Positions 24,993 through 38,513 of a stretch of 64,000 nucleotides of DNA are shown in pieces. The notes under the pieces were generated by a model that saw only the letters and a list, made by a program, of their open reading frames with translations, was not told the origin of the DNA and ran no database searches. The position numbers and the translations under genes were made by a program. Numbering within the stretch: the first letter of the stretch is position 1; each line of letters begins with the position of its first letter. Source of the DNA: Zygnema circumcarinatum (lineage: Eukaryota > Streptophyta > Zygnematophyceae > Zygnematales > Zygnemataceae); the NCBI GenBank assembly GCA_037447605.1, contig CM074808.1, positions 2,489,730 to 2,553,729 on the forward strand, read 5' to 3'.

Positions 24993-27900
24993 TCAAAAAA
25001 ACAAGATAATGTCTTCCACTTTTTTTACTTTCACTGGATCGCCTCTCTTCAGCTCCGCCCTCCGGACTGGCGGCAACTGCTTGTAAGATGCGAGAAACGC
25101 TTTCAATCGTTGACCCACAGTGCGCACATTGATCGGTTTTCCCATTACCGCTGAATAGCCCACAGTAGCGTACCTTCTCTGTAGCACATGGGCGCAATTT
25201 TTCCATAGAAACTGTAAGTACATGGACGGACATCACAAGCAGCTGCTGAATGAGTAAAAAGACAAAAGATGAGTACCCAAGTTGACCAGAAAAGCAAACG
25301 GCTAAGTATCTCTGACACAGCTTCTCAGGCCAGTTGCCGGTGTAAGGCTTTGGATGATAGAGTATGGCGACTTTATTTATAAGATTCATAGATAGCTTAC
25401 CACGTCGTCAGGCTCAACATTAGCTGAAATGGCGATGATAGGCATTTCCGGTAATCCATTGGCAATCTCAAAATCTCGGACATGCATGCACGCCTCAGAG
25501 CCGTTCATCACCTTCAACCTGCCGCCAGCCGGCTCTGACCAAGTGTTAGCAACTCCGCCAAACCATTCTTTCTGTGTAGACCTCACATAGTATGCGAACA
25601 GAGCACCGCAAGGTCCGTTAGTTGTTTGTCAAGTAAAGTGTTAACAGAGATAAAGAGCTAAAGAGCTAACTGAGGGTTCACACAAGTAAGTTCCATCTCC
25701 CGTACGCAAAACGACCTGCTATTCGTCAACAAGCAGTACAACAGCACCGTCCAATTTGATTAAGACTCACTGAAACATTCTAACTTAGACTGAAAAGACA
25801 GGAGGGTTGATTGCCCGTTATTGCAGAGGGAAAAGACACTCACCGTTCATCAAGCAAGAGAGCATCGAATTGCTGTCGCTGATTCACCACCAACTCCACT
25901 ACGTCGGTTCCATCTGAGCCGATTACTACATTGAAGCTCGCTCTGCGTACATTACAAGAAACCTATCAGTGTTGGCTCGAAATTAGATCCTTCAAGGCAT
26001 TGACTGCCTATCCGTCAAACAGCTCCCAAGATCGCAAAGGTGGTCCTGTACTAAGGGTCATTCTCGCCTGTGTAAAACCTCCTTGAAATGCCTACTTCTA
26101 CCCTCCTTTCCCTTCTGCAACACCGCAAAACACGCAGACTACTAACCCAACAAATGACGCGAAGGAGGTTATTTTTTTTTTTTTTAAATGAAACACAAAT
26201 GTAGCCAAACCTACCTACGGGCAAACGTCAAAAAAAAAAAACGCAAAAGACGACGTTGCCCTTATTCAAACTCCTCTGACAACAAGGAAGAGGAAAAGCT
26301 CATTCATACCGGTCCAGTGCTCGCTTCACGACCCTTACGTTCACCGGCTCATCATCAATGATAAGTACCTGCAATAAAAATTGAGCTCCGAAGGCATTGG
26401 ACATGGCGGTACGACCTGATTGACACTTGTAGACCCTCGATGAATTTAACATCAGAAAACACATGGGATTTCTGAACTTTTGACTCAATTGGATTGTAAA
26501 CTTTGTCATTGGGTTTCAACTCAGAAAAGAGACGTACCTTAGGGGTGACCCACTCATCCGGCTGTGGCGTAGAAGTTTCTTGACCAGGCAAATGGGGTTG
26601 TACAGGTTGTGCTTCTACGACTGTTAGATGCAGCTCCTCCGGCTGAAGTGGACTTCCCATGCCTAGTCCAAGAACTTTTGCCGATGGTTGTACTTCTCTA
26701 GTTTCAAGTACATATTTTGTATCTTGGCGTGACGGTATTATCGTCGACTGAGGGGGGAAGGGGTGGGTCACTGGAAGAGACTTGGTAGAAATGAGCCGTG
26801 TACCTGACGACGAAGTTGTACCTGACGACGAAGTAGCGGAACTACTAAAGGAAGCTCCCAATCGGCCTAGTGCCACAGTAGGCGCAGCAGCAGTGTTAAA
26901 CACGGGCTGCAACTCTGAAGATTGGCAAGCGTAAGAATAGGCATCTGTGTTGCCAGGTTGACATGGTGGGGACAGGTTTGGAGGCATGGGCGGGCTGGGA
27001 CTGTTAAGAGTTTGAATGGCCTTCTTAGTATGTGAACGAAGTGCTCCAACCAGCTTTGTGGCTGCTTCTGATGCTTGGTTGTCCCTGACATTTCTAGTCA
27101 TTCTCGGAGAACCAAACATACTACTACATGTTGATGAAGTTGTGCTGAACGCGCCCGCCAACCCTGCAATGGAATTCGCTCTAGACAAAGGTACAGATGC
27201 ATCTGCTGCCACGGTTAGAGCAGTGGGCGTTGCCACTCCTGACTCCCTGGGAACTCCTCCTGGTCGTAGGTCTCCAGAGCAGGCCACCTTAACGTTCAAA
27301 CTGTTCTTCTGCTTGAACATAGCTGCCACCTCCTGCAAAGCCTTTGCCGTTGCAGCCGCAAGAAGCAGCACTGGGGGTCGACCGTCACAGGGAACAGCCC
27401 CCCATTGCTGTCTCACAGTGCCTCTGGTAATAACCTCTGCAAGAACGGCAACTGCATCTGAGGCTACATGTTCCCGTACAACTTTGAAACTCCATTCGTC
27501 CCCATAGATACTATTCAAATTAGCAGTAGCTGCTGCCTGGTCTTCCACTGGGTCTCTATGTTGGTCAGCACTTGTCTTGTACATCAAAGGCTGAGATTCT
27601 GAACCTGTTGTTTGAATCTCAGCATTCCCACCTCCCGAACATAAAGTCACTTCGGGTCCGCCAGTTGCACAGGTTGCAGTCAAACTCGGCAAAGCTCCTC
27701 TCTGCCCCCAAGATGGATGAGACGCACCATTGAGTTGACCTTGAGGAAATGCTTTTGGAAAATGGACAGGCGCAATCCTGCTGGCAAATGCCGGAAAATT
27801 TTCTTTTCCGTTACCCTTCGGAAATGATGTGGGTGGCATAGAGGGAGAGGGCTTCTGTGCCAACCGAGAATCCATTTGGCTTGAAGAACGGAATGTCGTC

Positions 27901-30900
27901 GCCGAGATACTCGTTTGGTGTGCTTCGCCTGTATCTGAGCTCTGCCCATTGCGACCACCAGAATCTATGACGATTCTCTTCACTGGCAACCGTGCCTCAG
28001 TTGGCCCAGACTGCTCCTTCACTGACGTACGAGGAGCTGCATCCTGCGAATGGACACCTGACCCCTTCAATGGCTGCCTACCTGCACTAAGATTTATCTT
28101 CAGTGGAGGGTAAGCTAGGTTCTGTGTGGGGCGTAGAGAAGGAAGTGAGTCTCCGGTCACCAAGGACACTTCATTGGCTGCTTTGAGGGTTGATGCCTTT
28201 CCGGCTGTAGTGTCTGCTTGCTCTCCGGCAGAAGCAGACGAGCCCGCCCTTGCTCCTCGACTAACGGTTTGTATATCCTTAACGTCAACACTGTTTGCAG
28301 CAACAGGGGGAGCCTTCAGTCCACTGCTGCCTTGGGCTTTTGCTTCCGTCCGCGTATCTGCTGAAGAGAAATTGCTATACCCAAGTGGTCCCTCCTTTCG
28401 AGTACCCTGTCTCAAGCTTGAAGGGTCCTGGACATCGTTGACCATTCCTTGCTCTCTGTCTACCTCTCCATTTGCCAGATGGAGCTTCCTCACACCAGGA
28501 AAATCAAAGCCATCGCTTGAATCATATGAATCGGAATCAGAGCATGATCCGTCTCCATTACTAAGGCGAGAAGACTGCTTCCCTTCAGCAAAACTCGCGT
28601 CTTTGGTACCATGTGACACAATTTGAAGATCGACGTCTAGTGAAAAAGTGGAGCCCTTTCCCACTTCTGACTGGCAACGGATGTCTCCTCCCATAAGGGA
28701 AGCGAGCTGTTGGCAGATCGACAGGCCTGCATACATAGAATTTATGTTAGTTAAGATATATGTTAATGGACAGGACATGCAACTGGCAAGACTGAAGTAC
28801 CGAAAAAAACGATACTGGCAGTCTAACCAACTTTCACGCATGTCATCGGCTCCCGCAGGAGTACAGGCATGAGGGTGGCCCACGCAAATAACAACAGATA
28901 AGGCGAAGCAAGCGGCCATAAAATGGGCGATTTGGGGTTTACCGTAGGGTTTCAACGGCTCACTCACCCAAACCAGTCCCGCCATATTGGCTCGAGGAAG
29001 CCTTTTTGCCGGTCGAATATTGTTCAAACAAACGCACACGCAGGCTCTCAGGTATTCCTTCCCCAGAATCAGCCACCCGAAAATGAAAGCGTGCGAACTG
29101 TTTCCCATCCGGCAGAACTGGTTGTGGTTCTTCCATCCCAATGCTAATCTCCACCCAACCTTTCTGCGTGAATTTCACTGCATTCCAAGCGAAGTTGGAG
29201 AGCACCTGTTGGAGTCGTGGAGCATCTCCCAAGGGCCTATAAGTCCGGCATCGTGCCTCCACAGTGCTATAGAGTTGCAAGCCTTTCTTTGACGCTGCAA
29301 TGCCCACTTGGCTGATAACTGCATTCACAATTCTTTGCAGGTGCAGTTCAGCACATTCGAGAACTACCTTCCCTTCCTCTATGGAATTAATGTCCAGAAC
29401 GTCTTCCACGATCTTGCGCAGCTGATGCCCACAGGTGGCAGTCGTCTCAACAAGCTCCTTCTGCTCATCTGACAGAGTGGTGTCCTCCATGAAAGAGATA
29501 TTACCCAAAATACCGTTAAGGGGGTTGCGAATCTCATGACAGAGGAAGGCCAAATGGCGCGTTTTAGCATCAGCAGCAGCTTCAGCCGCCAATCGAACCG
29601 CCATCGCCTTCTCCATGGCGCGATGCATCGTCACATCCTCCATAAAGCACATCACCTGCAAGGGATCAAGACTCCCCATGGATGCTGCCTGTCAAGATTC
29701 ATAACGAAGAGACAAGACTTCTGCAGGACAACACCATGAATCTAGCTCCTAGATATTTCAAGCTGGATGAGATAAATCTGAACTTTCTTGAAGACTTCAC
29801 CTGATCCGATTCTAATTATCGTGAGTAACTAAAACTTTGCTGCGTTGAGGTCAAGCTCGCCACACAGGTTCAATAACGGCGTTGAGAAAATCCTTACGAA
29901 GTACGGCCGAAGGATACGATTCAAGATGAATTATTAAAGTAAACCCACATGTTTTTTGGTGCCCAGTGGAAGCACAACAAGGCCATCATCACTTTGGGAA
30001 AAGCTTTCAAAGGAAGAGTGAGTAGGCAGTGAAGTATGCGTCACATATGCATCAGCAACTACAGAAGGTGATGGGTATAGCCAGTAGTTAGTTCATGATA
30101 TCTCGTGTCGAGTATAGTGGGAGGAATCAACCATCAGCTTACCTGGGATGTGCTTGAGAAATCGTCCTTACGAAGCTGAATGTTCAGAACCGAATCGACA
30201 CTTCTGCCTTCATCATTCACAAACTTGAACTGTATAAGCGGAGTCTCGTGGCCTGCGAGAGCTCGCTGGATAGCAAACTCCAAAGAGAGGAGTGTATCTC
30301 TCTCGGGCACCATAAGCCTTTTTTCCAAACCCACTAGCTCTCCCACCAGGTTCTTTCCAATGGCCTGCTCTTTCGCAATACCGCTGGTCTGCAGCAACAC
30401 AATAATAAGCAAGCCATGTCATGCCTTCCATATCCTCCGCAATATAAGGTCAAAATGTGGCAGGAATAACGTATAGCAAGCAGTCAACAGCATCATTTTT
30501 TCAAAGTCCTGCTGCACATCACTGGAAGGTCATGACAGCCTCTACACATTCGCATTTCAGTGGCGTAAAAAAGGTGACGAGTCTTTAAATTTGGACACAT
30601 AGTGAGGCTAACATGCTACTCACCTTAGCCATGGCATTGTTCCATTCGACAATCTTCCCCTCCTTGTCCACTCCCCAAATGGGCATGGTGGCCTGTCCAG
30701 ACAAAAAGAAGAGACTTGACAGTCAGCAGCAAAGTTCACAAACGGATTTCAAAAACTTCCCGCAATTACCCATTTAGCACAAGCAACGCGGCATCCTTGA
30801 ACACTGTAGAATCGCATATAAAAACCTTGACACCAAAACATAGCAATGAGCTGCTCATCATCCAAACGGCGATTAACATAACATCAAGACAAACAGTTTT

Positions 30901-33900
30901 AGAAAGTGTTTCAATTATGGATCTGAGGGTGGCATGGAAAGGCGCCATAATTTTCACCTTATCAAGCATCTGTTTGTAATCTCCGGCACTCTCCTCAAAT
31001 CGCTTCATCATCCGCTTCTGCTCTGTAATATCTTGCCCAATGATGCTCACGCCAATAACTTCATTCGTTGAATCCCATTGAGGAGTCATAGTGGCCATCA
31101 AAACCATGGTGCCCACATCGCCTTCCTCACCTTCAGATGCGCATTTTCCTGTCAATGCCACTTTCTCCTGATTGGCTGCCATTTTGCTTGTGCACTTCAG
31201 CATAAGCTCCACATGGTCCTGGGCTTTGCCTTCCATAGTTTGTTCCAATTTGAGACGTGCAATTTCAAGGCTTTGCGGAACGAGTACCTCTCCCAAGCCT
31301 TTGCCAATAACAGATGCCTGCAAAGCAAATTGAATCCCTTAAAGGCTGCAATTTTGACATTAAGCGGATCTGCCTCGAGAAGCAATTACCTCAGGAACTT
31401 AGGGAAATAACATGTCGACATAAGGAGATTATGCCTGCTATAAATATCAAAAGCTCGCTAAATCCCAAGCAAAAAGCTTACTCTTCAATTATTGTACCAT
31501 CAACTTTTACTCGTGGGCCAGATATGAAGTATTCAGACGTAACAAATAATAGAGTGCATAAAGGCCGACCTAGCCGACTGATTCCTAACAAAACTTTGCT
31601 TACCTTTGGCCTCCCTGTTAGCTCTGCGATGCGATTATTCCATTCGGTAATTAGCATGTCCTTGCTAATGCCCATAATTGGAGTCTTTGAAATCTCCATC
31701 ATCCGTCCAAGATCACGAGCTACCATAGCCAGATCCTGCATGGCCCTTAGTCTCTCCTCATTGAGCCGAACCTGAAGAAATGCAACATTGCAAACCCGCG
31801 ATCAGGAGTGAAAACAAGTGGAGCCAAACAAAGGGTCTACACTCAGACCCGATCTCTGCCCAAAAGTGCCCAAAACAAGAAATCCGTCAGTGCAAGCTCC
31901 ATTGACAACATGCACAGAGCTCACTGCATTGCATTCCTGTTTCATATCTCCTTTGGTCATTGACTCAAACGTATGAATTCGTTGTGCAACTTCCCCGCCC
32001 CCATGATATCATCAACCATCTGGGCATAGCTTCTTGCAGGTCTTGGGGTTTGAGTAACAATTCAAGACACGGTCTGAAATAGTACCAGCATCATTGTCTT
32101 CATCGGCTCACTGTTCCCATTAAGAGTCTCTTGGGCCAACCGTTGAAGGCCCTTCACTCCTGCCAACTGAAAACATCCGAGAGCGAGCATCGATTAGACA
32201 GCTTGGCAAACTCGTAGAAAGGTTTGTCGATTCACCTCGTTCTCCCTTTTGACATGTAGCAATAGGGCTGGTCTGGTATAGCTGTAGATTTTGCATTTGC
32301 TTGACGAACTGAAGTATGTTGGCCAAGTTAGATAATGCCAAATTTGATAGAGTGAGGATGCAATGTACCTCTCCCGGAGTCCAGGATACAGATCTGGCCA
32401 CATGGATCAGCCGTTTCGGGTCATCCACTACAGAACTACCTCCCGCCGCAGCATCTATCCAGGCCCACTCGACAGCAGCTTGAATGCCTGCAACAAGTAC
32501 ACCGTTAAAATCAGGCCCTGAAACCTTTTCGTCAAGAACATCAAAACACACAGTAGAGCTTCAGACAGTTGCAAGTGACCATGTAAATGCATTCCATAAA
32601 AATTGTCCATTGTAAACAGAATGATGTGCTGTGTTCCGGGCATACGTTTGCGGAACCAAAGGAGGACATCGGTCTGAGAGATGGAAGCCATCAGAACTCC
32701 GCAGATGCCGTCCGGCATATTATCAGCTCTGGGAAAGCCCTCCTCCGCCAAGCTCGCGGTGTGAAACACATCTTCTGCCCACGCTTTCTCTCTCGCCCAG
32801 CTCACAAGCTCTTGTATCTGTACGGCCAATCCACACCTAATCAGGACATTAGGCAGGACTGTCCGTCCAAAAGAGAATTGGAGCTCAAGTGAAAGGAGTG
32901 TGTGCACCAACGTTGTGCAAATGTAGACATTAGCCACCCAGATCCAAGGAGCCATTATGAGGCTCAGGATTTTTTTGTATCCAGCAGATTTTGGCACTGT
33001 CCCTTCGCTGAACAACAAGAGCTGTCAAATCTGAACTCCAATCTGTCTGTTGTAAAAAGCTACTCAGCGTTCAGCCCTCTAAAGCTCATCAAAGGGTGAT
33101 ATGACAAATTTCTGCAAAAAATTACCTGTTTGTCAGAAAGGGAGACACCATCTCTCACAACATGGCCACCTCGGAGATGTGCCACACCATCGCAGGGAAC
33201 CTGCAGACGTCAGATAAGGAATGTAAACCATGGTGTGATGCAAACCACTACTGTTAATCTAATTAAGTTCACCCGCATTGTAAGCCTAGACCTGCCACGT
33301 GCACATATCCCTTCCAGAAGTCACAACACTTTAAGAGGATAATCTGTCATATGAACGAGTGCATGCGATTCATCCACCAAGGACATGGAGGTGCTTCCTC
33401 TTTTTCCGGATAAAAAGACATATTCTGAGGTCTTGCACTGCACTTACGAGCTGTCGTATGGAAGGTTTCTCGCATACTAAAGAGGAAGGCACTTGATATG
33501 TGAGCCGGTCGCAGATCGCCGCCTGCAGACTTGAGATGCGACGGTTCTCTATTCTCTCCGCACCTTTCACTGATGTCATAAGGTGGGCTCTGAGGGCCTG
33601 GGAACCACAAGTACTATCATCAGTCAATAGCTGCCAAAATTGTACTTGCGGAAAAAGACGATAGACATCAACAACATGGGAGTGGTGTATTCAACCTCCA
33701 CCAAGTTTGAGTGAGACAGAGGCAGTGTATCAAAAACACAGATAAGGAACACCTCAGCTTCTCGAGCCCTTAGCTGTTTCCCAGCGCAACAAGTAGGTAG
33801 CATACATTCACTCCTATACAATGACATTCAGCCATGTAATTGCCTTGGCTTGGTCAATTCCTGAACAGAGAAGCAGGCCACATCAGCAGGTAAATGTGGT

Positions 33901-36771
33901 AAGACTCAACTCACCTGAACAGTGAACGTGCATGCAGCCCGTTGTGAGGATGGAATAGTCTTCGCCTCGTTGTAATTGTGCATGATTATTAAGCCCCAAA
34001 CTTTCCGCTGTGCTCTACTCACTAAAGTTAATGGCATCAGTAGCAGAGAACGGACCCCAATGGCCAAAAGAGCTTCACGCTGCTTCGCATCAACACCTGC
34101 AAGGATCCAAGTTTACTAAACTTAGCCACCAAGTCAAAGATACCGGAGGCACACTCGCAAAGGCGAGAAACATTAAGATTCCCAGGCAATTTTACTTGAG
34201 GTGCTTGATAGACGGGAAAAGGGAGGACTAAGGAGGGATGTACGTTCGTGCCTTGAGATTGCCCAACAATGCCAAAAATTTGCACTTCCACAGAAAGTGT
34301 GAAGTGCTCTTAAAGAAACTTCTACACAGTAAGAAGTGAAATGGATTGAACTAAGTACTACGTCCCAGGAAAAAAAGCTGGAGACAGACCTGCTAAAGGT
34401 GAAGCTGTGAGAGCGATAGGCTGCACGACAGAAGCATCTTGAAGCAGGTCCGACTGTCCGGAGGAAGCATCGTAAATAAAGCGCATGGGAATCTGCTCTT
34501 TGCTGCCATCGTCGAGCCATTCCTGAAAGATAGCAATAACCACAATGAGCTCAACTAGGAACTAACCGTTTCTAATTCTTACAAAACTGAAGGAAATGAA
34601 GTCCTTTCACAATGCTGGAGCCCCAGACACAACAGATGTTTCGACCCATTATTTCATCCGTTTCAGGTGATAGCTGCTTTTGGGTCAGAACATTAGCATG
34701 GTTAGCAAATGCCATGTAAACACCAAACACATCAAAGCACATCCACAAGCCAAATGAGACCTCACATTTCGCATGTGCTAGAAAGAAAGCTTGACATGGG
34801 TCTAGTAAAAACTCCAAAAAATAAATGAATGGGGTTACCTGCGGGATGTGCGGTTGGGGAAAAAATTTGCCAAATAGAGGTTCCAAATCATCGTCGACCG
34901 CTTCGGCAATAATCTGCAGAGCTCACTCAATCGGATTCAAATTTGGTCTGCGTTCCTGCGTCTATTCCTACATGAATTACGTCATAAATGCATAAATTGC
35001 AACTAAATGCTGGCTCTGAATTATAAAGAGACTAAGCCAGACACTACTAGCAGAAATTGGGATCACAGCACGTAGCAAAATGTTTACTTTAGGGTTTGTG
35101 ATAATCCATAAGCCCCACAATGGACGACTCACAATATTTGAATTGTAACTTGACGGCTTACCTGGGCATGGCTTTCATATGAGAGTTGGCCAATAATCAC
35201 TCTATTATAACCTGTCAAGTTTCTCAGTTCCTGCGCCGGTTCCACATCCTCAAAGTTAAAGTGGAGCACTATAACAGTGCAGAAGCTACAAATAGCCGCC
35301 TCCCAAAACAGTCCATATTATTGCCATACAGCGGCGTCTGTACCGTAAGCTCCATCTGCTACCTCAGACTCCTTAATGCATAATGATCGCAGACTCACGC
35401 ACTGCTGAGCATAGAGAGAAAATTGTTCAACTGGAGCACCTGCACAGCAGCGTTGCATAGCCATGCAATGTCCCTGTTGGGTGCAGCTTGAAGTCGATCA
35501 ATTGCCCTTCGAGCTAGCTGGTGAAAGTGTAGGCGAGTGACTGCCATGAAAATTGCAGCACCTCGTTTGTCAGTCTGTCACGTCCCTATTCAAACCCAGC
35601 TATCCGTCCACCTTTCGTCTCTATTCAAGCAAAGCAGACAATTGTGGAATGCTTATCCCGGTTTAAAAATCTTTCGCAATTAGTGAAAATCAGGAGAGAA
35701 ACAAATGAGACAGCTTGGCGTAAGGGTCACAAAAATCCTTAAGCACCTTGCTCTAAATCGCGCTCCAAACTCACGATAATCCCAGGGCCGGTTTTACAGC
35801 CTGTCAAGCAAAGGTAGTGGCCTGCAATTGGAATTGATAGGTCCAACGTCAGAGTAGACGTAACAACGGCCATAATAGTGCACAAACGGTCGGACATGCT
35901 GCAGCAAACCTTGCAGGCATCCAATTGTTGATCAGGCCAACAGGAACACTTCGCTAACAAGCTGCTTTCAACTTACCCGTTTCCCTAAGTAATACACGGC
36001 AAGTGCTTGTCCCATGCTCAGATGCCCGTTGAAGTAGAGATACTATGACAGAAAACACCTGCCAAGAGCTTCAAATAACGTTCAGAGTGCTGATCAAACC
36101 ATCGAATCCACTCCGCGAGAGCTTTAAGTACAACCATATATGGCAGGGTAAAGGTAAACCTTCACAGCGGCCAGGATAAGAAATTCTCAGGTGCTACATA
36201 GCGTGCAGCAAATAGTGCTAGCTGCTATTAGGAAGTACACAAGAGGCTCTCAGGTCAGCCGGTTTGACATGCTAGCATGGTTCTATCTTTGGTGGATTCC
36301 AATAAACCAGAAGAGAGCAATAAAACTTACTTCTTCAGTGAGCAGCTCCTGAAGCTTCAAGCCCAATGTCGCCCTCGGTCCTAAAGAAATTACGTGATCT
36401 TGGACCTCAATAAACTGCAAGAGATTTTCACTAATGGCCAGAACCTGCAGAACCATGCTCCTCCATTAGTCCAATGAAGCATTCATCTGAAGCCTATCCA
36501 TATGAATTGATTCTACTCCAATTCAGTGAATACGTTCATTTCTTCAATTCATTTTCACCAAAGCTCCGCTGGCCAACCATTGCCAGCACCCGAATTGCAA
36601 CGTGCCCAAAACAGCAACGCAGCCATAAAAATCACCAGCTCGGGCTCACCCTGGGCGAGCTCTCACCTCGTGCGTCTTCTCGTCCACTACCAGCACGGCC
36701 CCGTGGCTTTGGCACAACACACCCGGCCGAAACGCAGTAACGGAGCGCATGTCTGCCCCGCTGGCAACCAT
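24993..36771 (-). CDS. Phytochrome-like hybrid histidine kinase lacking the bilin Cys (PHY-A*)
   Basis: 24 exons join in frame to 1908 residues: 36771-36667, 36444-36331, 36058-35977, 35800-35747, 35540-35440, 35230-35162, 34913-34839, 34522-34390, 34096-33915, 33597-33448, 33200-33126, 32817-32646, 32487-32369, 32166-32086, 31771-31604, 31317-30958, 30692-30624, 30388-30143, 29688-28968, 28726-26538, 26368-26310, 25942-25844, 25518-25401, 25178-24993. Order: nPAS (1-120), GAF (125-305), PHY (306-504), two PAS (505-785), HisKA with [12 protein letters not shown] (His836), HATPase (NFAWNAVKFT, DSGEGI, GGTGLG), a ~690-residue Ser/Pro-rich linker, receiver (Asp1760/1761, Asp1806, Ser1839, Lys1861). 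The bilin pocket is lost: Lys249 and Gln250 replace Cys-His, His197 replaces the DIP Asp, and PRxSF is absent. An in-frame stop 36 nt before the ATG supports the start. A kinase and phosphorelay role is inferred; light sensing by this protein is unlikely. Confidence 0.9.
26538..28726 (-). other. Single giant exon coding the kinase-receiver linker of PHY-A*
   Basis: This 2189-nt exon is about ten times longer than the gene's typical exon. It starts with the end of the ATPase (LSICQQLASLMGGDIRCQSE) and then codes about 690 residues rich in Ser, Thr, Pro, Gly and Gln with few hydrophobic runs. Near residue 1430 it has an ordered-looking segment, EWSFKVVREHV then VAVLAEV, that matches [11 protein letters not shown] then VAVLVEV after the kinase of PHY-B*. 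It ends at a consensus donor (AAG|GTACGT) just before the receiver exons. Confidence 0.8.
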
Positions 36772-37496
36772 CCTTCTGCCGTCAGCGCTCCTCCCTCCGG
36801 CCGCGCGTCAAGCTCCGCCCGCCTCCCCGCGCGCGCAAGGAGGGCGGGAAGAAGTGGAGGAAGGTGCCATGGCCTGCCAAGAGAAAGCACGTCCGCAGGG
36901 GGCAGCCGTATCTGTGTCCCGCGTTCGTACATATTCGTACACTCCTCCGGGGAGGCACAAACAAACTTGATCGAGCGGCCCGGCCATTGAATCCCTCTGT
37001 ACGGTCCGTATGGTGGCGTACTTTTCTCGTTTCTTTTTGGCGCGGCGACACGTGTCGCGCGGACGATCACAATCCAGACTCGTTGGCGCCGTACGGCGCA
37101 GTAGAGGACGGATCGGTCAAGTAAAATCTTGGTCCTGCGACTAGATGGACTAGTCATGACTAGTCCGGCGCATGACCATTGGCTAGTCGGACCACCATCG
37201 CAAGAGGCATGTGTGCATAGGCTCGTGTTGAACACGAGATGGCTGTTGGGTTTGAGAGAGGCGAGGATTGCATGTAAGTCGTCGAGCCGATTTGAAACGT
37301 TTCTGCAAGCCCTGGATCTTGTCGTAGTGGACTGACTGGAAAGCGCGGCGAATCCATGGATATCCATTTGCACGATTGTAGTTTGCAGTTTGCGCCTACA
37401 GTACTGGTTTGGGAGTGGAGGTTGCTGTTGGTCTCCTATTGCGAAATCGAGGGCAATCATCACGTGAAGCACTCGTGAAGATGATGACGATGTGGC

Positions 37497-37588
37497 ATTG
37501 ATCTCACGATGGCGAGGCCGTCAAATGTACATGCACAAAAACAGCATGTGGAACCACGAGGGACTGGTCGCCATAGGACCTAGGCACA
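37497..37588 (+). repeat. SINE-like dispersed repeat (copy 3)
   Basis: Near match to copy 1: tctcacgatggcgaggccgt, then gtggaaccacgagggactgg and aggacctaggcacaa. Its 3' end abuts the foldback element, whose possible target duplication overlaps it. Confidence 0.7.
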
Positions 37589-37610
37589 AATGAAAAAGGG
37601 TAGTGCTAAA

Positions 37611-38513
37611 TTCACACATTTTTTGTCTAGACAGAGACCTTTTTTCGCCGGGCAGATTTAAAAATAGACAATAAAGGATTAAAAACGGAAAATGTTTTTT
37701 TCACACCCTTTTTGGAATCGATACACACCTTTTTCCTTCAGGTAGATTTTACCCCTGATTTTTTTTGACAGAAAGAATTATGTGCGGTCCTGCCCGAATC
37801 CGATCGGAGCGGAAGATCCGAGCGGATTCTCCACGAGATTGTTCGCGGGTTGGTGCCCTTCACACTTGTGGTAAATACTAGCCGTCGATTCCCTCGAAGA
37901 TCACCGTTCGCTCTGCAGCCGGGCTCGGTCCCACCGAATGGCTCGTGCCACGTGTCCAACCAAAGCCGGACGCTCGTGCGAGTGCTTGCGTCCCTCGGCC
38001 CGAGATTCTCCGCAAAATTATGAGTTGGACCGGCCAGCCAGCGGCGGCTAACCATTGTCAGATGGCAGCCAATCACCATCTGCCACGTGGTACCTTGTAC
38101 GACGTGGTAGATTTTGATTGGTTTAAGCTCTAAATACGGACCCACTTTGAGCCGGCTTTGGCGGGACACACGTGGGCAAGTACCATTCGCTGAGACCGAT
38201 CCCGGCTGCACATCGAACGGTGATTTGCGAAAAAATTGACGGCTGCGGGTCACCGCGCGTGTGAAGGACGCACACCCGCGAACGATCTCGTGTCGAATCC
38301 ACTCGGATCTTTGGCTCCTAGCGGATTCGGGCAGGCCCTAGCATATTTTTTTTTCTCAAAAAAAAAATCAGGGTAAAAATCTCCCGACGGAAAAAGGTGT
38401 GTATCGATTCCAAAAAGCTGTGAAAAAAGCATTTTCCGTTTTTTATCCTTTGTTGTCTAATTTAAAATCTGCCCGGCGAAAAAAGGTCTGTGTCTAGACA
38501 AAAAAGGTGTGAA
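37611..38513. mobile_element. Foldback / MULE-like element with ~355-bp inverted repeats
   Basis: The left end (ttcacacattttttgtctag) is repeated inverted at the right end (ctagacaaaaaaggtgtgaa). The match continues inwards with small gaps through cgccgggcaga, cctgcccgaatccg, gagattgttcgcgggt and cacgtgtcc to caaagccgg, so the arms run about 37,611-37,969 and 38,152-38,513, leaving a loop of about 180 bp. atgaaaaagg (37,590-37,599) and atgaaaaaagg (38,519-38,529) may be a 10-11-bp target duplication a few bases outside the arms, a size seen with Mutator-like elements. No transposase is present, so it is non-autonomous. Confidence 0.8.

Noticed and set aside
34008-34022. A 15-nt intron in PHY-A* suggested by GTGAGT and CAG
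   Set aside because: Too short to splice, and reading through (LVSRAQRKVWGL) keeps the frame and matches the family.
35747-35800. A 26-nt micro-exon in PHY-A* ending at ATC|GTGAGT
   Set aside because: Reading on to the later donor (CAAG|GTGCTT) gives GIIVSLERDLE, matching GIVIDLEP in PHY-B*, and fixes the phase with the next exon (VTRLHFHQ).
36687-37472. 261-codon minus-strand frame over the PHY-A* start
   Set aside because: Another frame of the same bases fits the phytochrome N-terminus (HGAVLVVDEKTHE) with a proper donor. The longer frame has no recognisable motif and no splice continuation.
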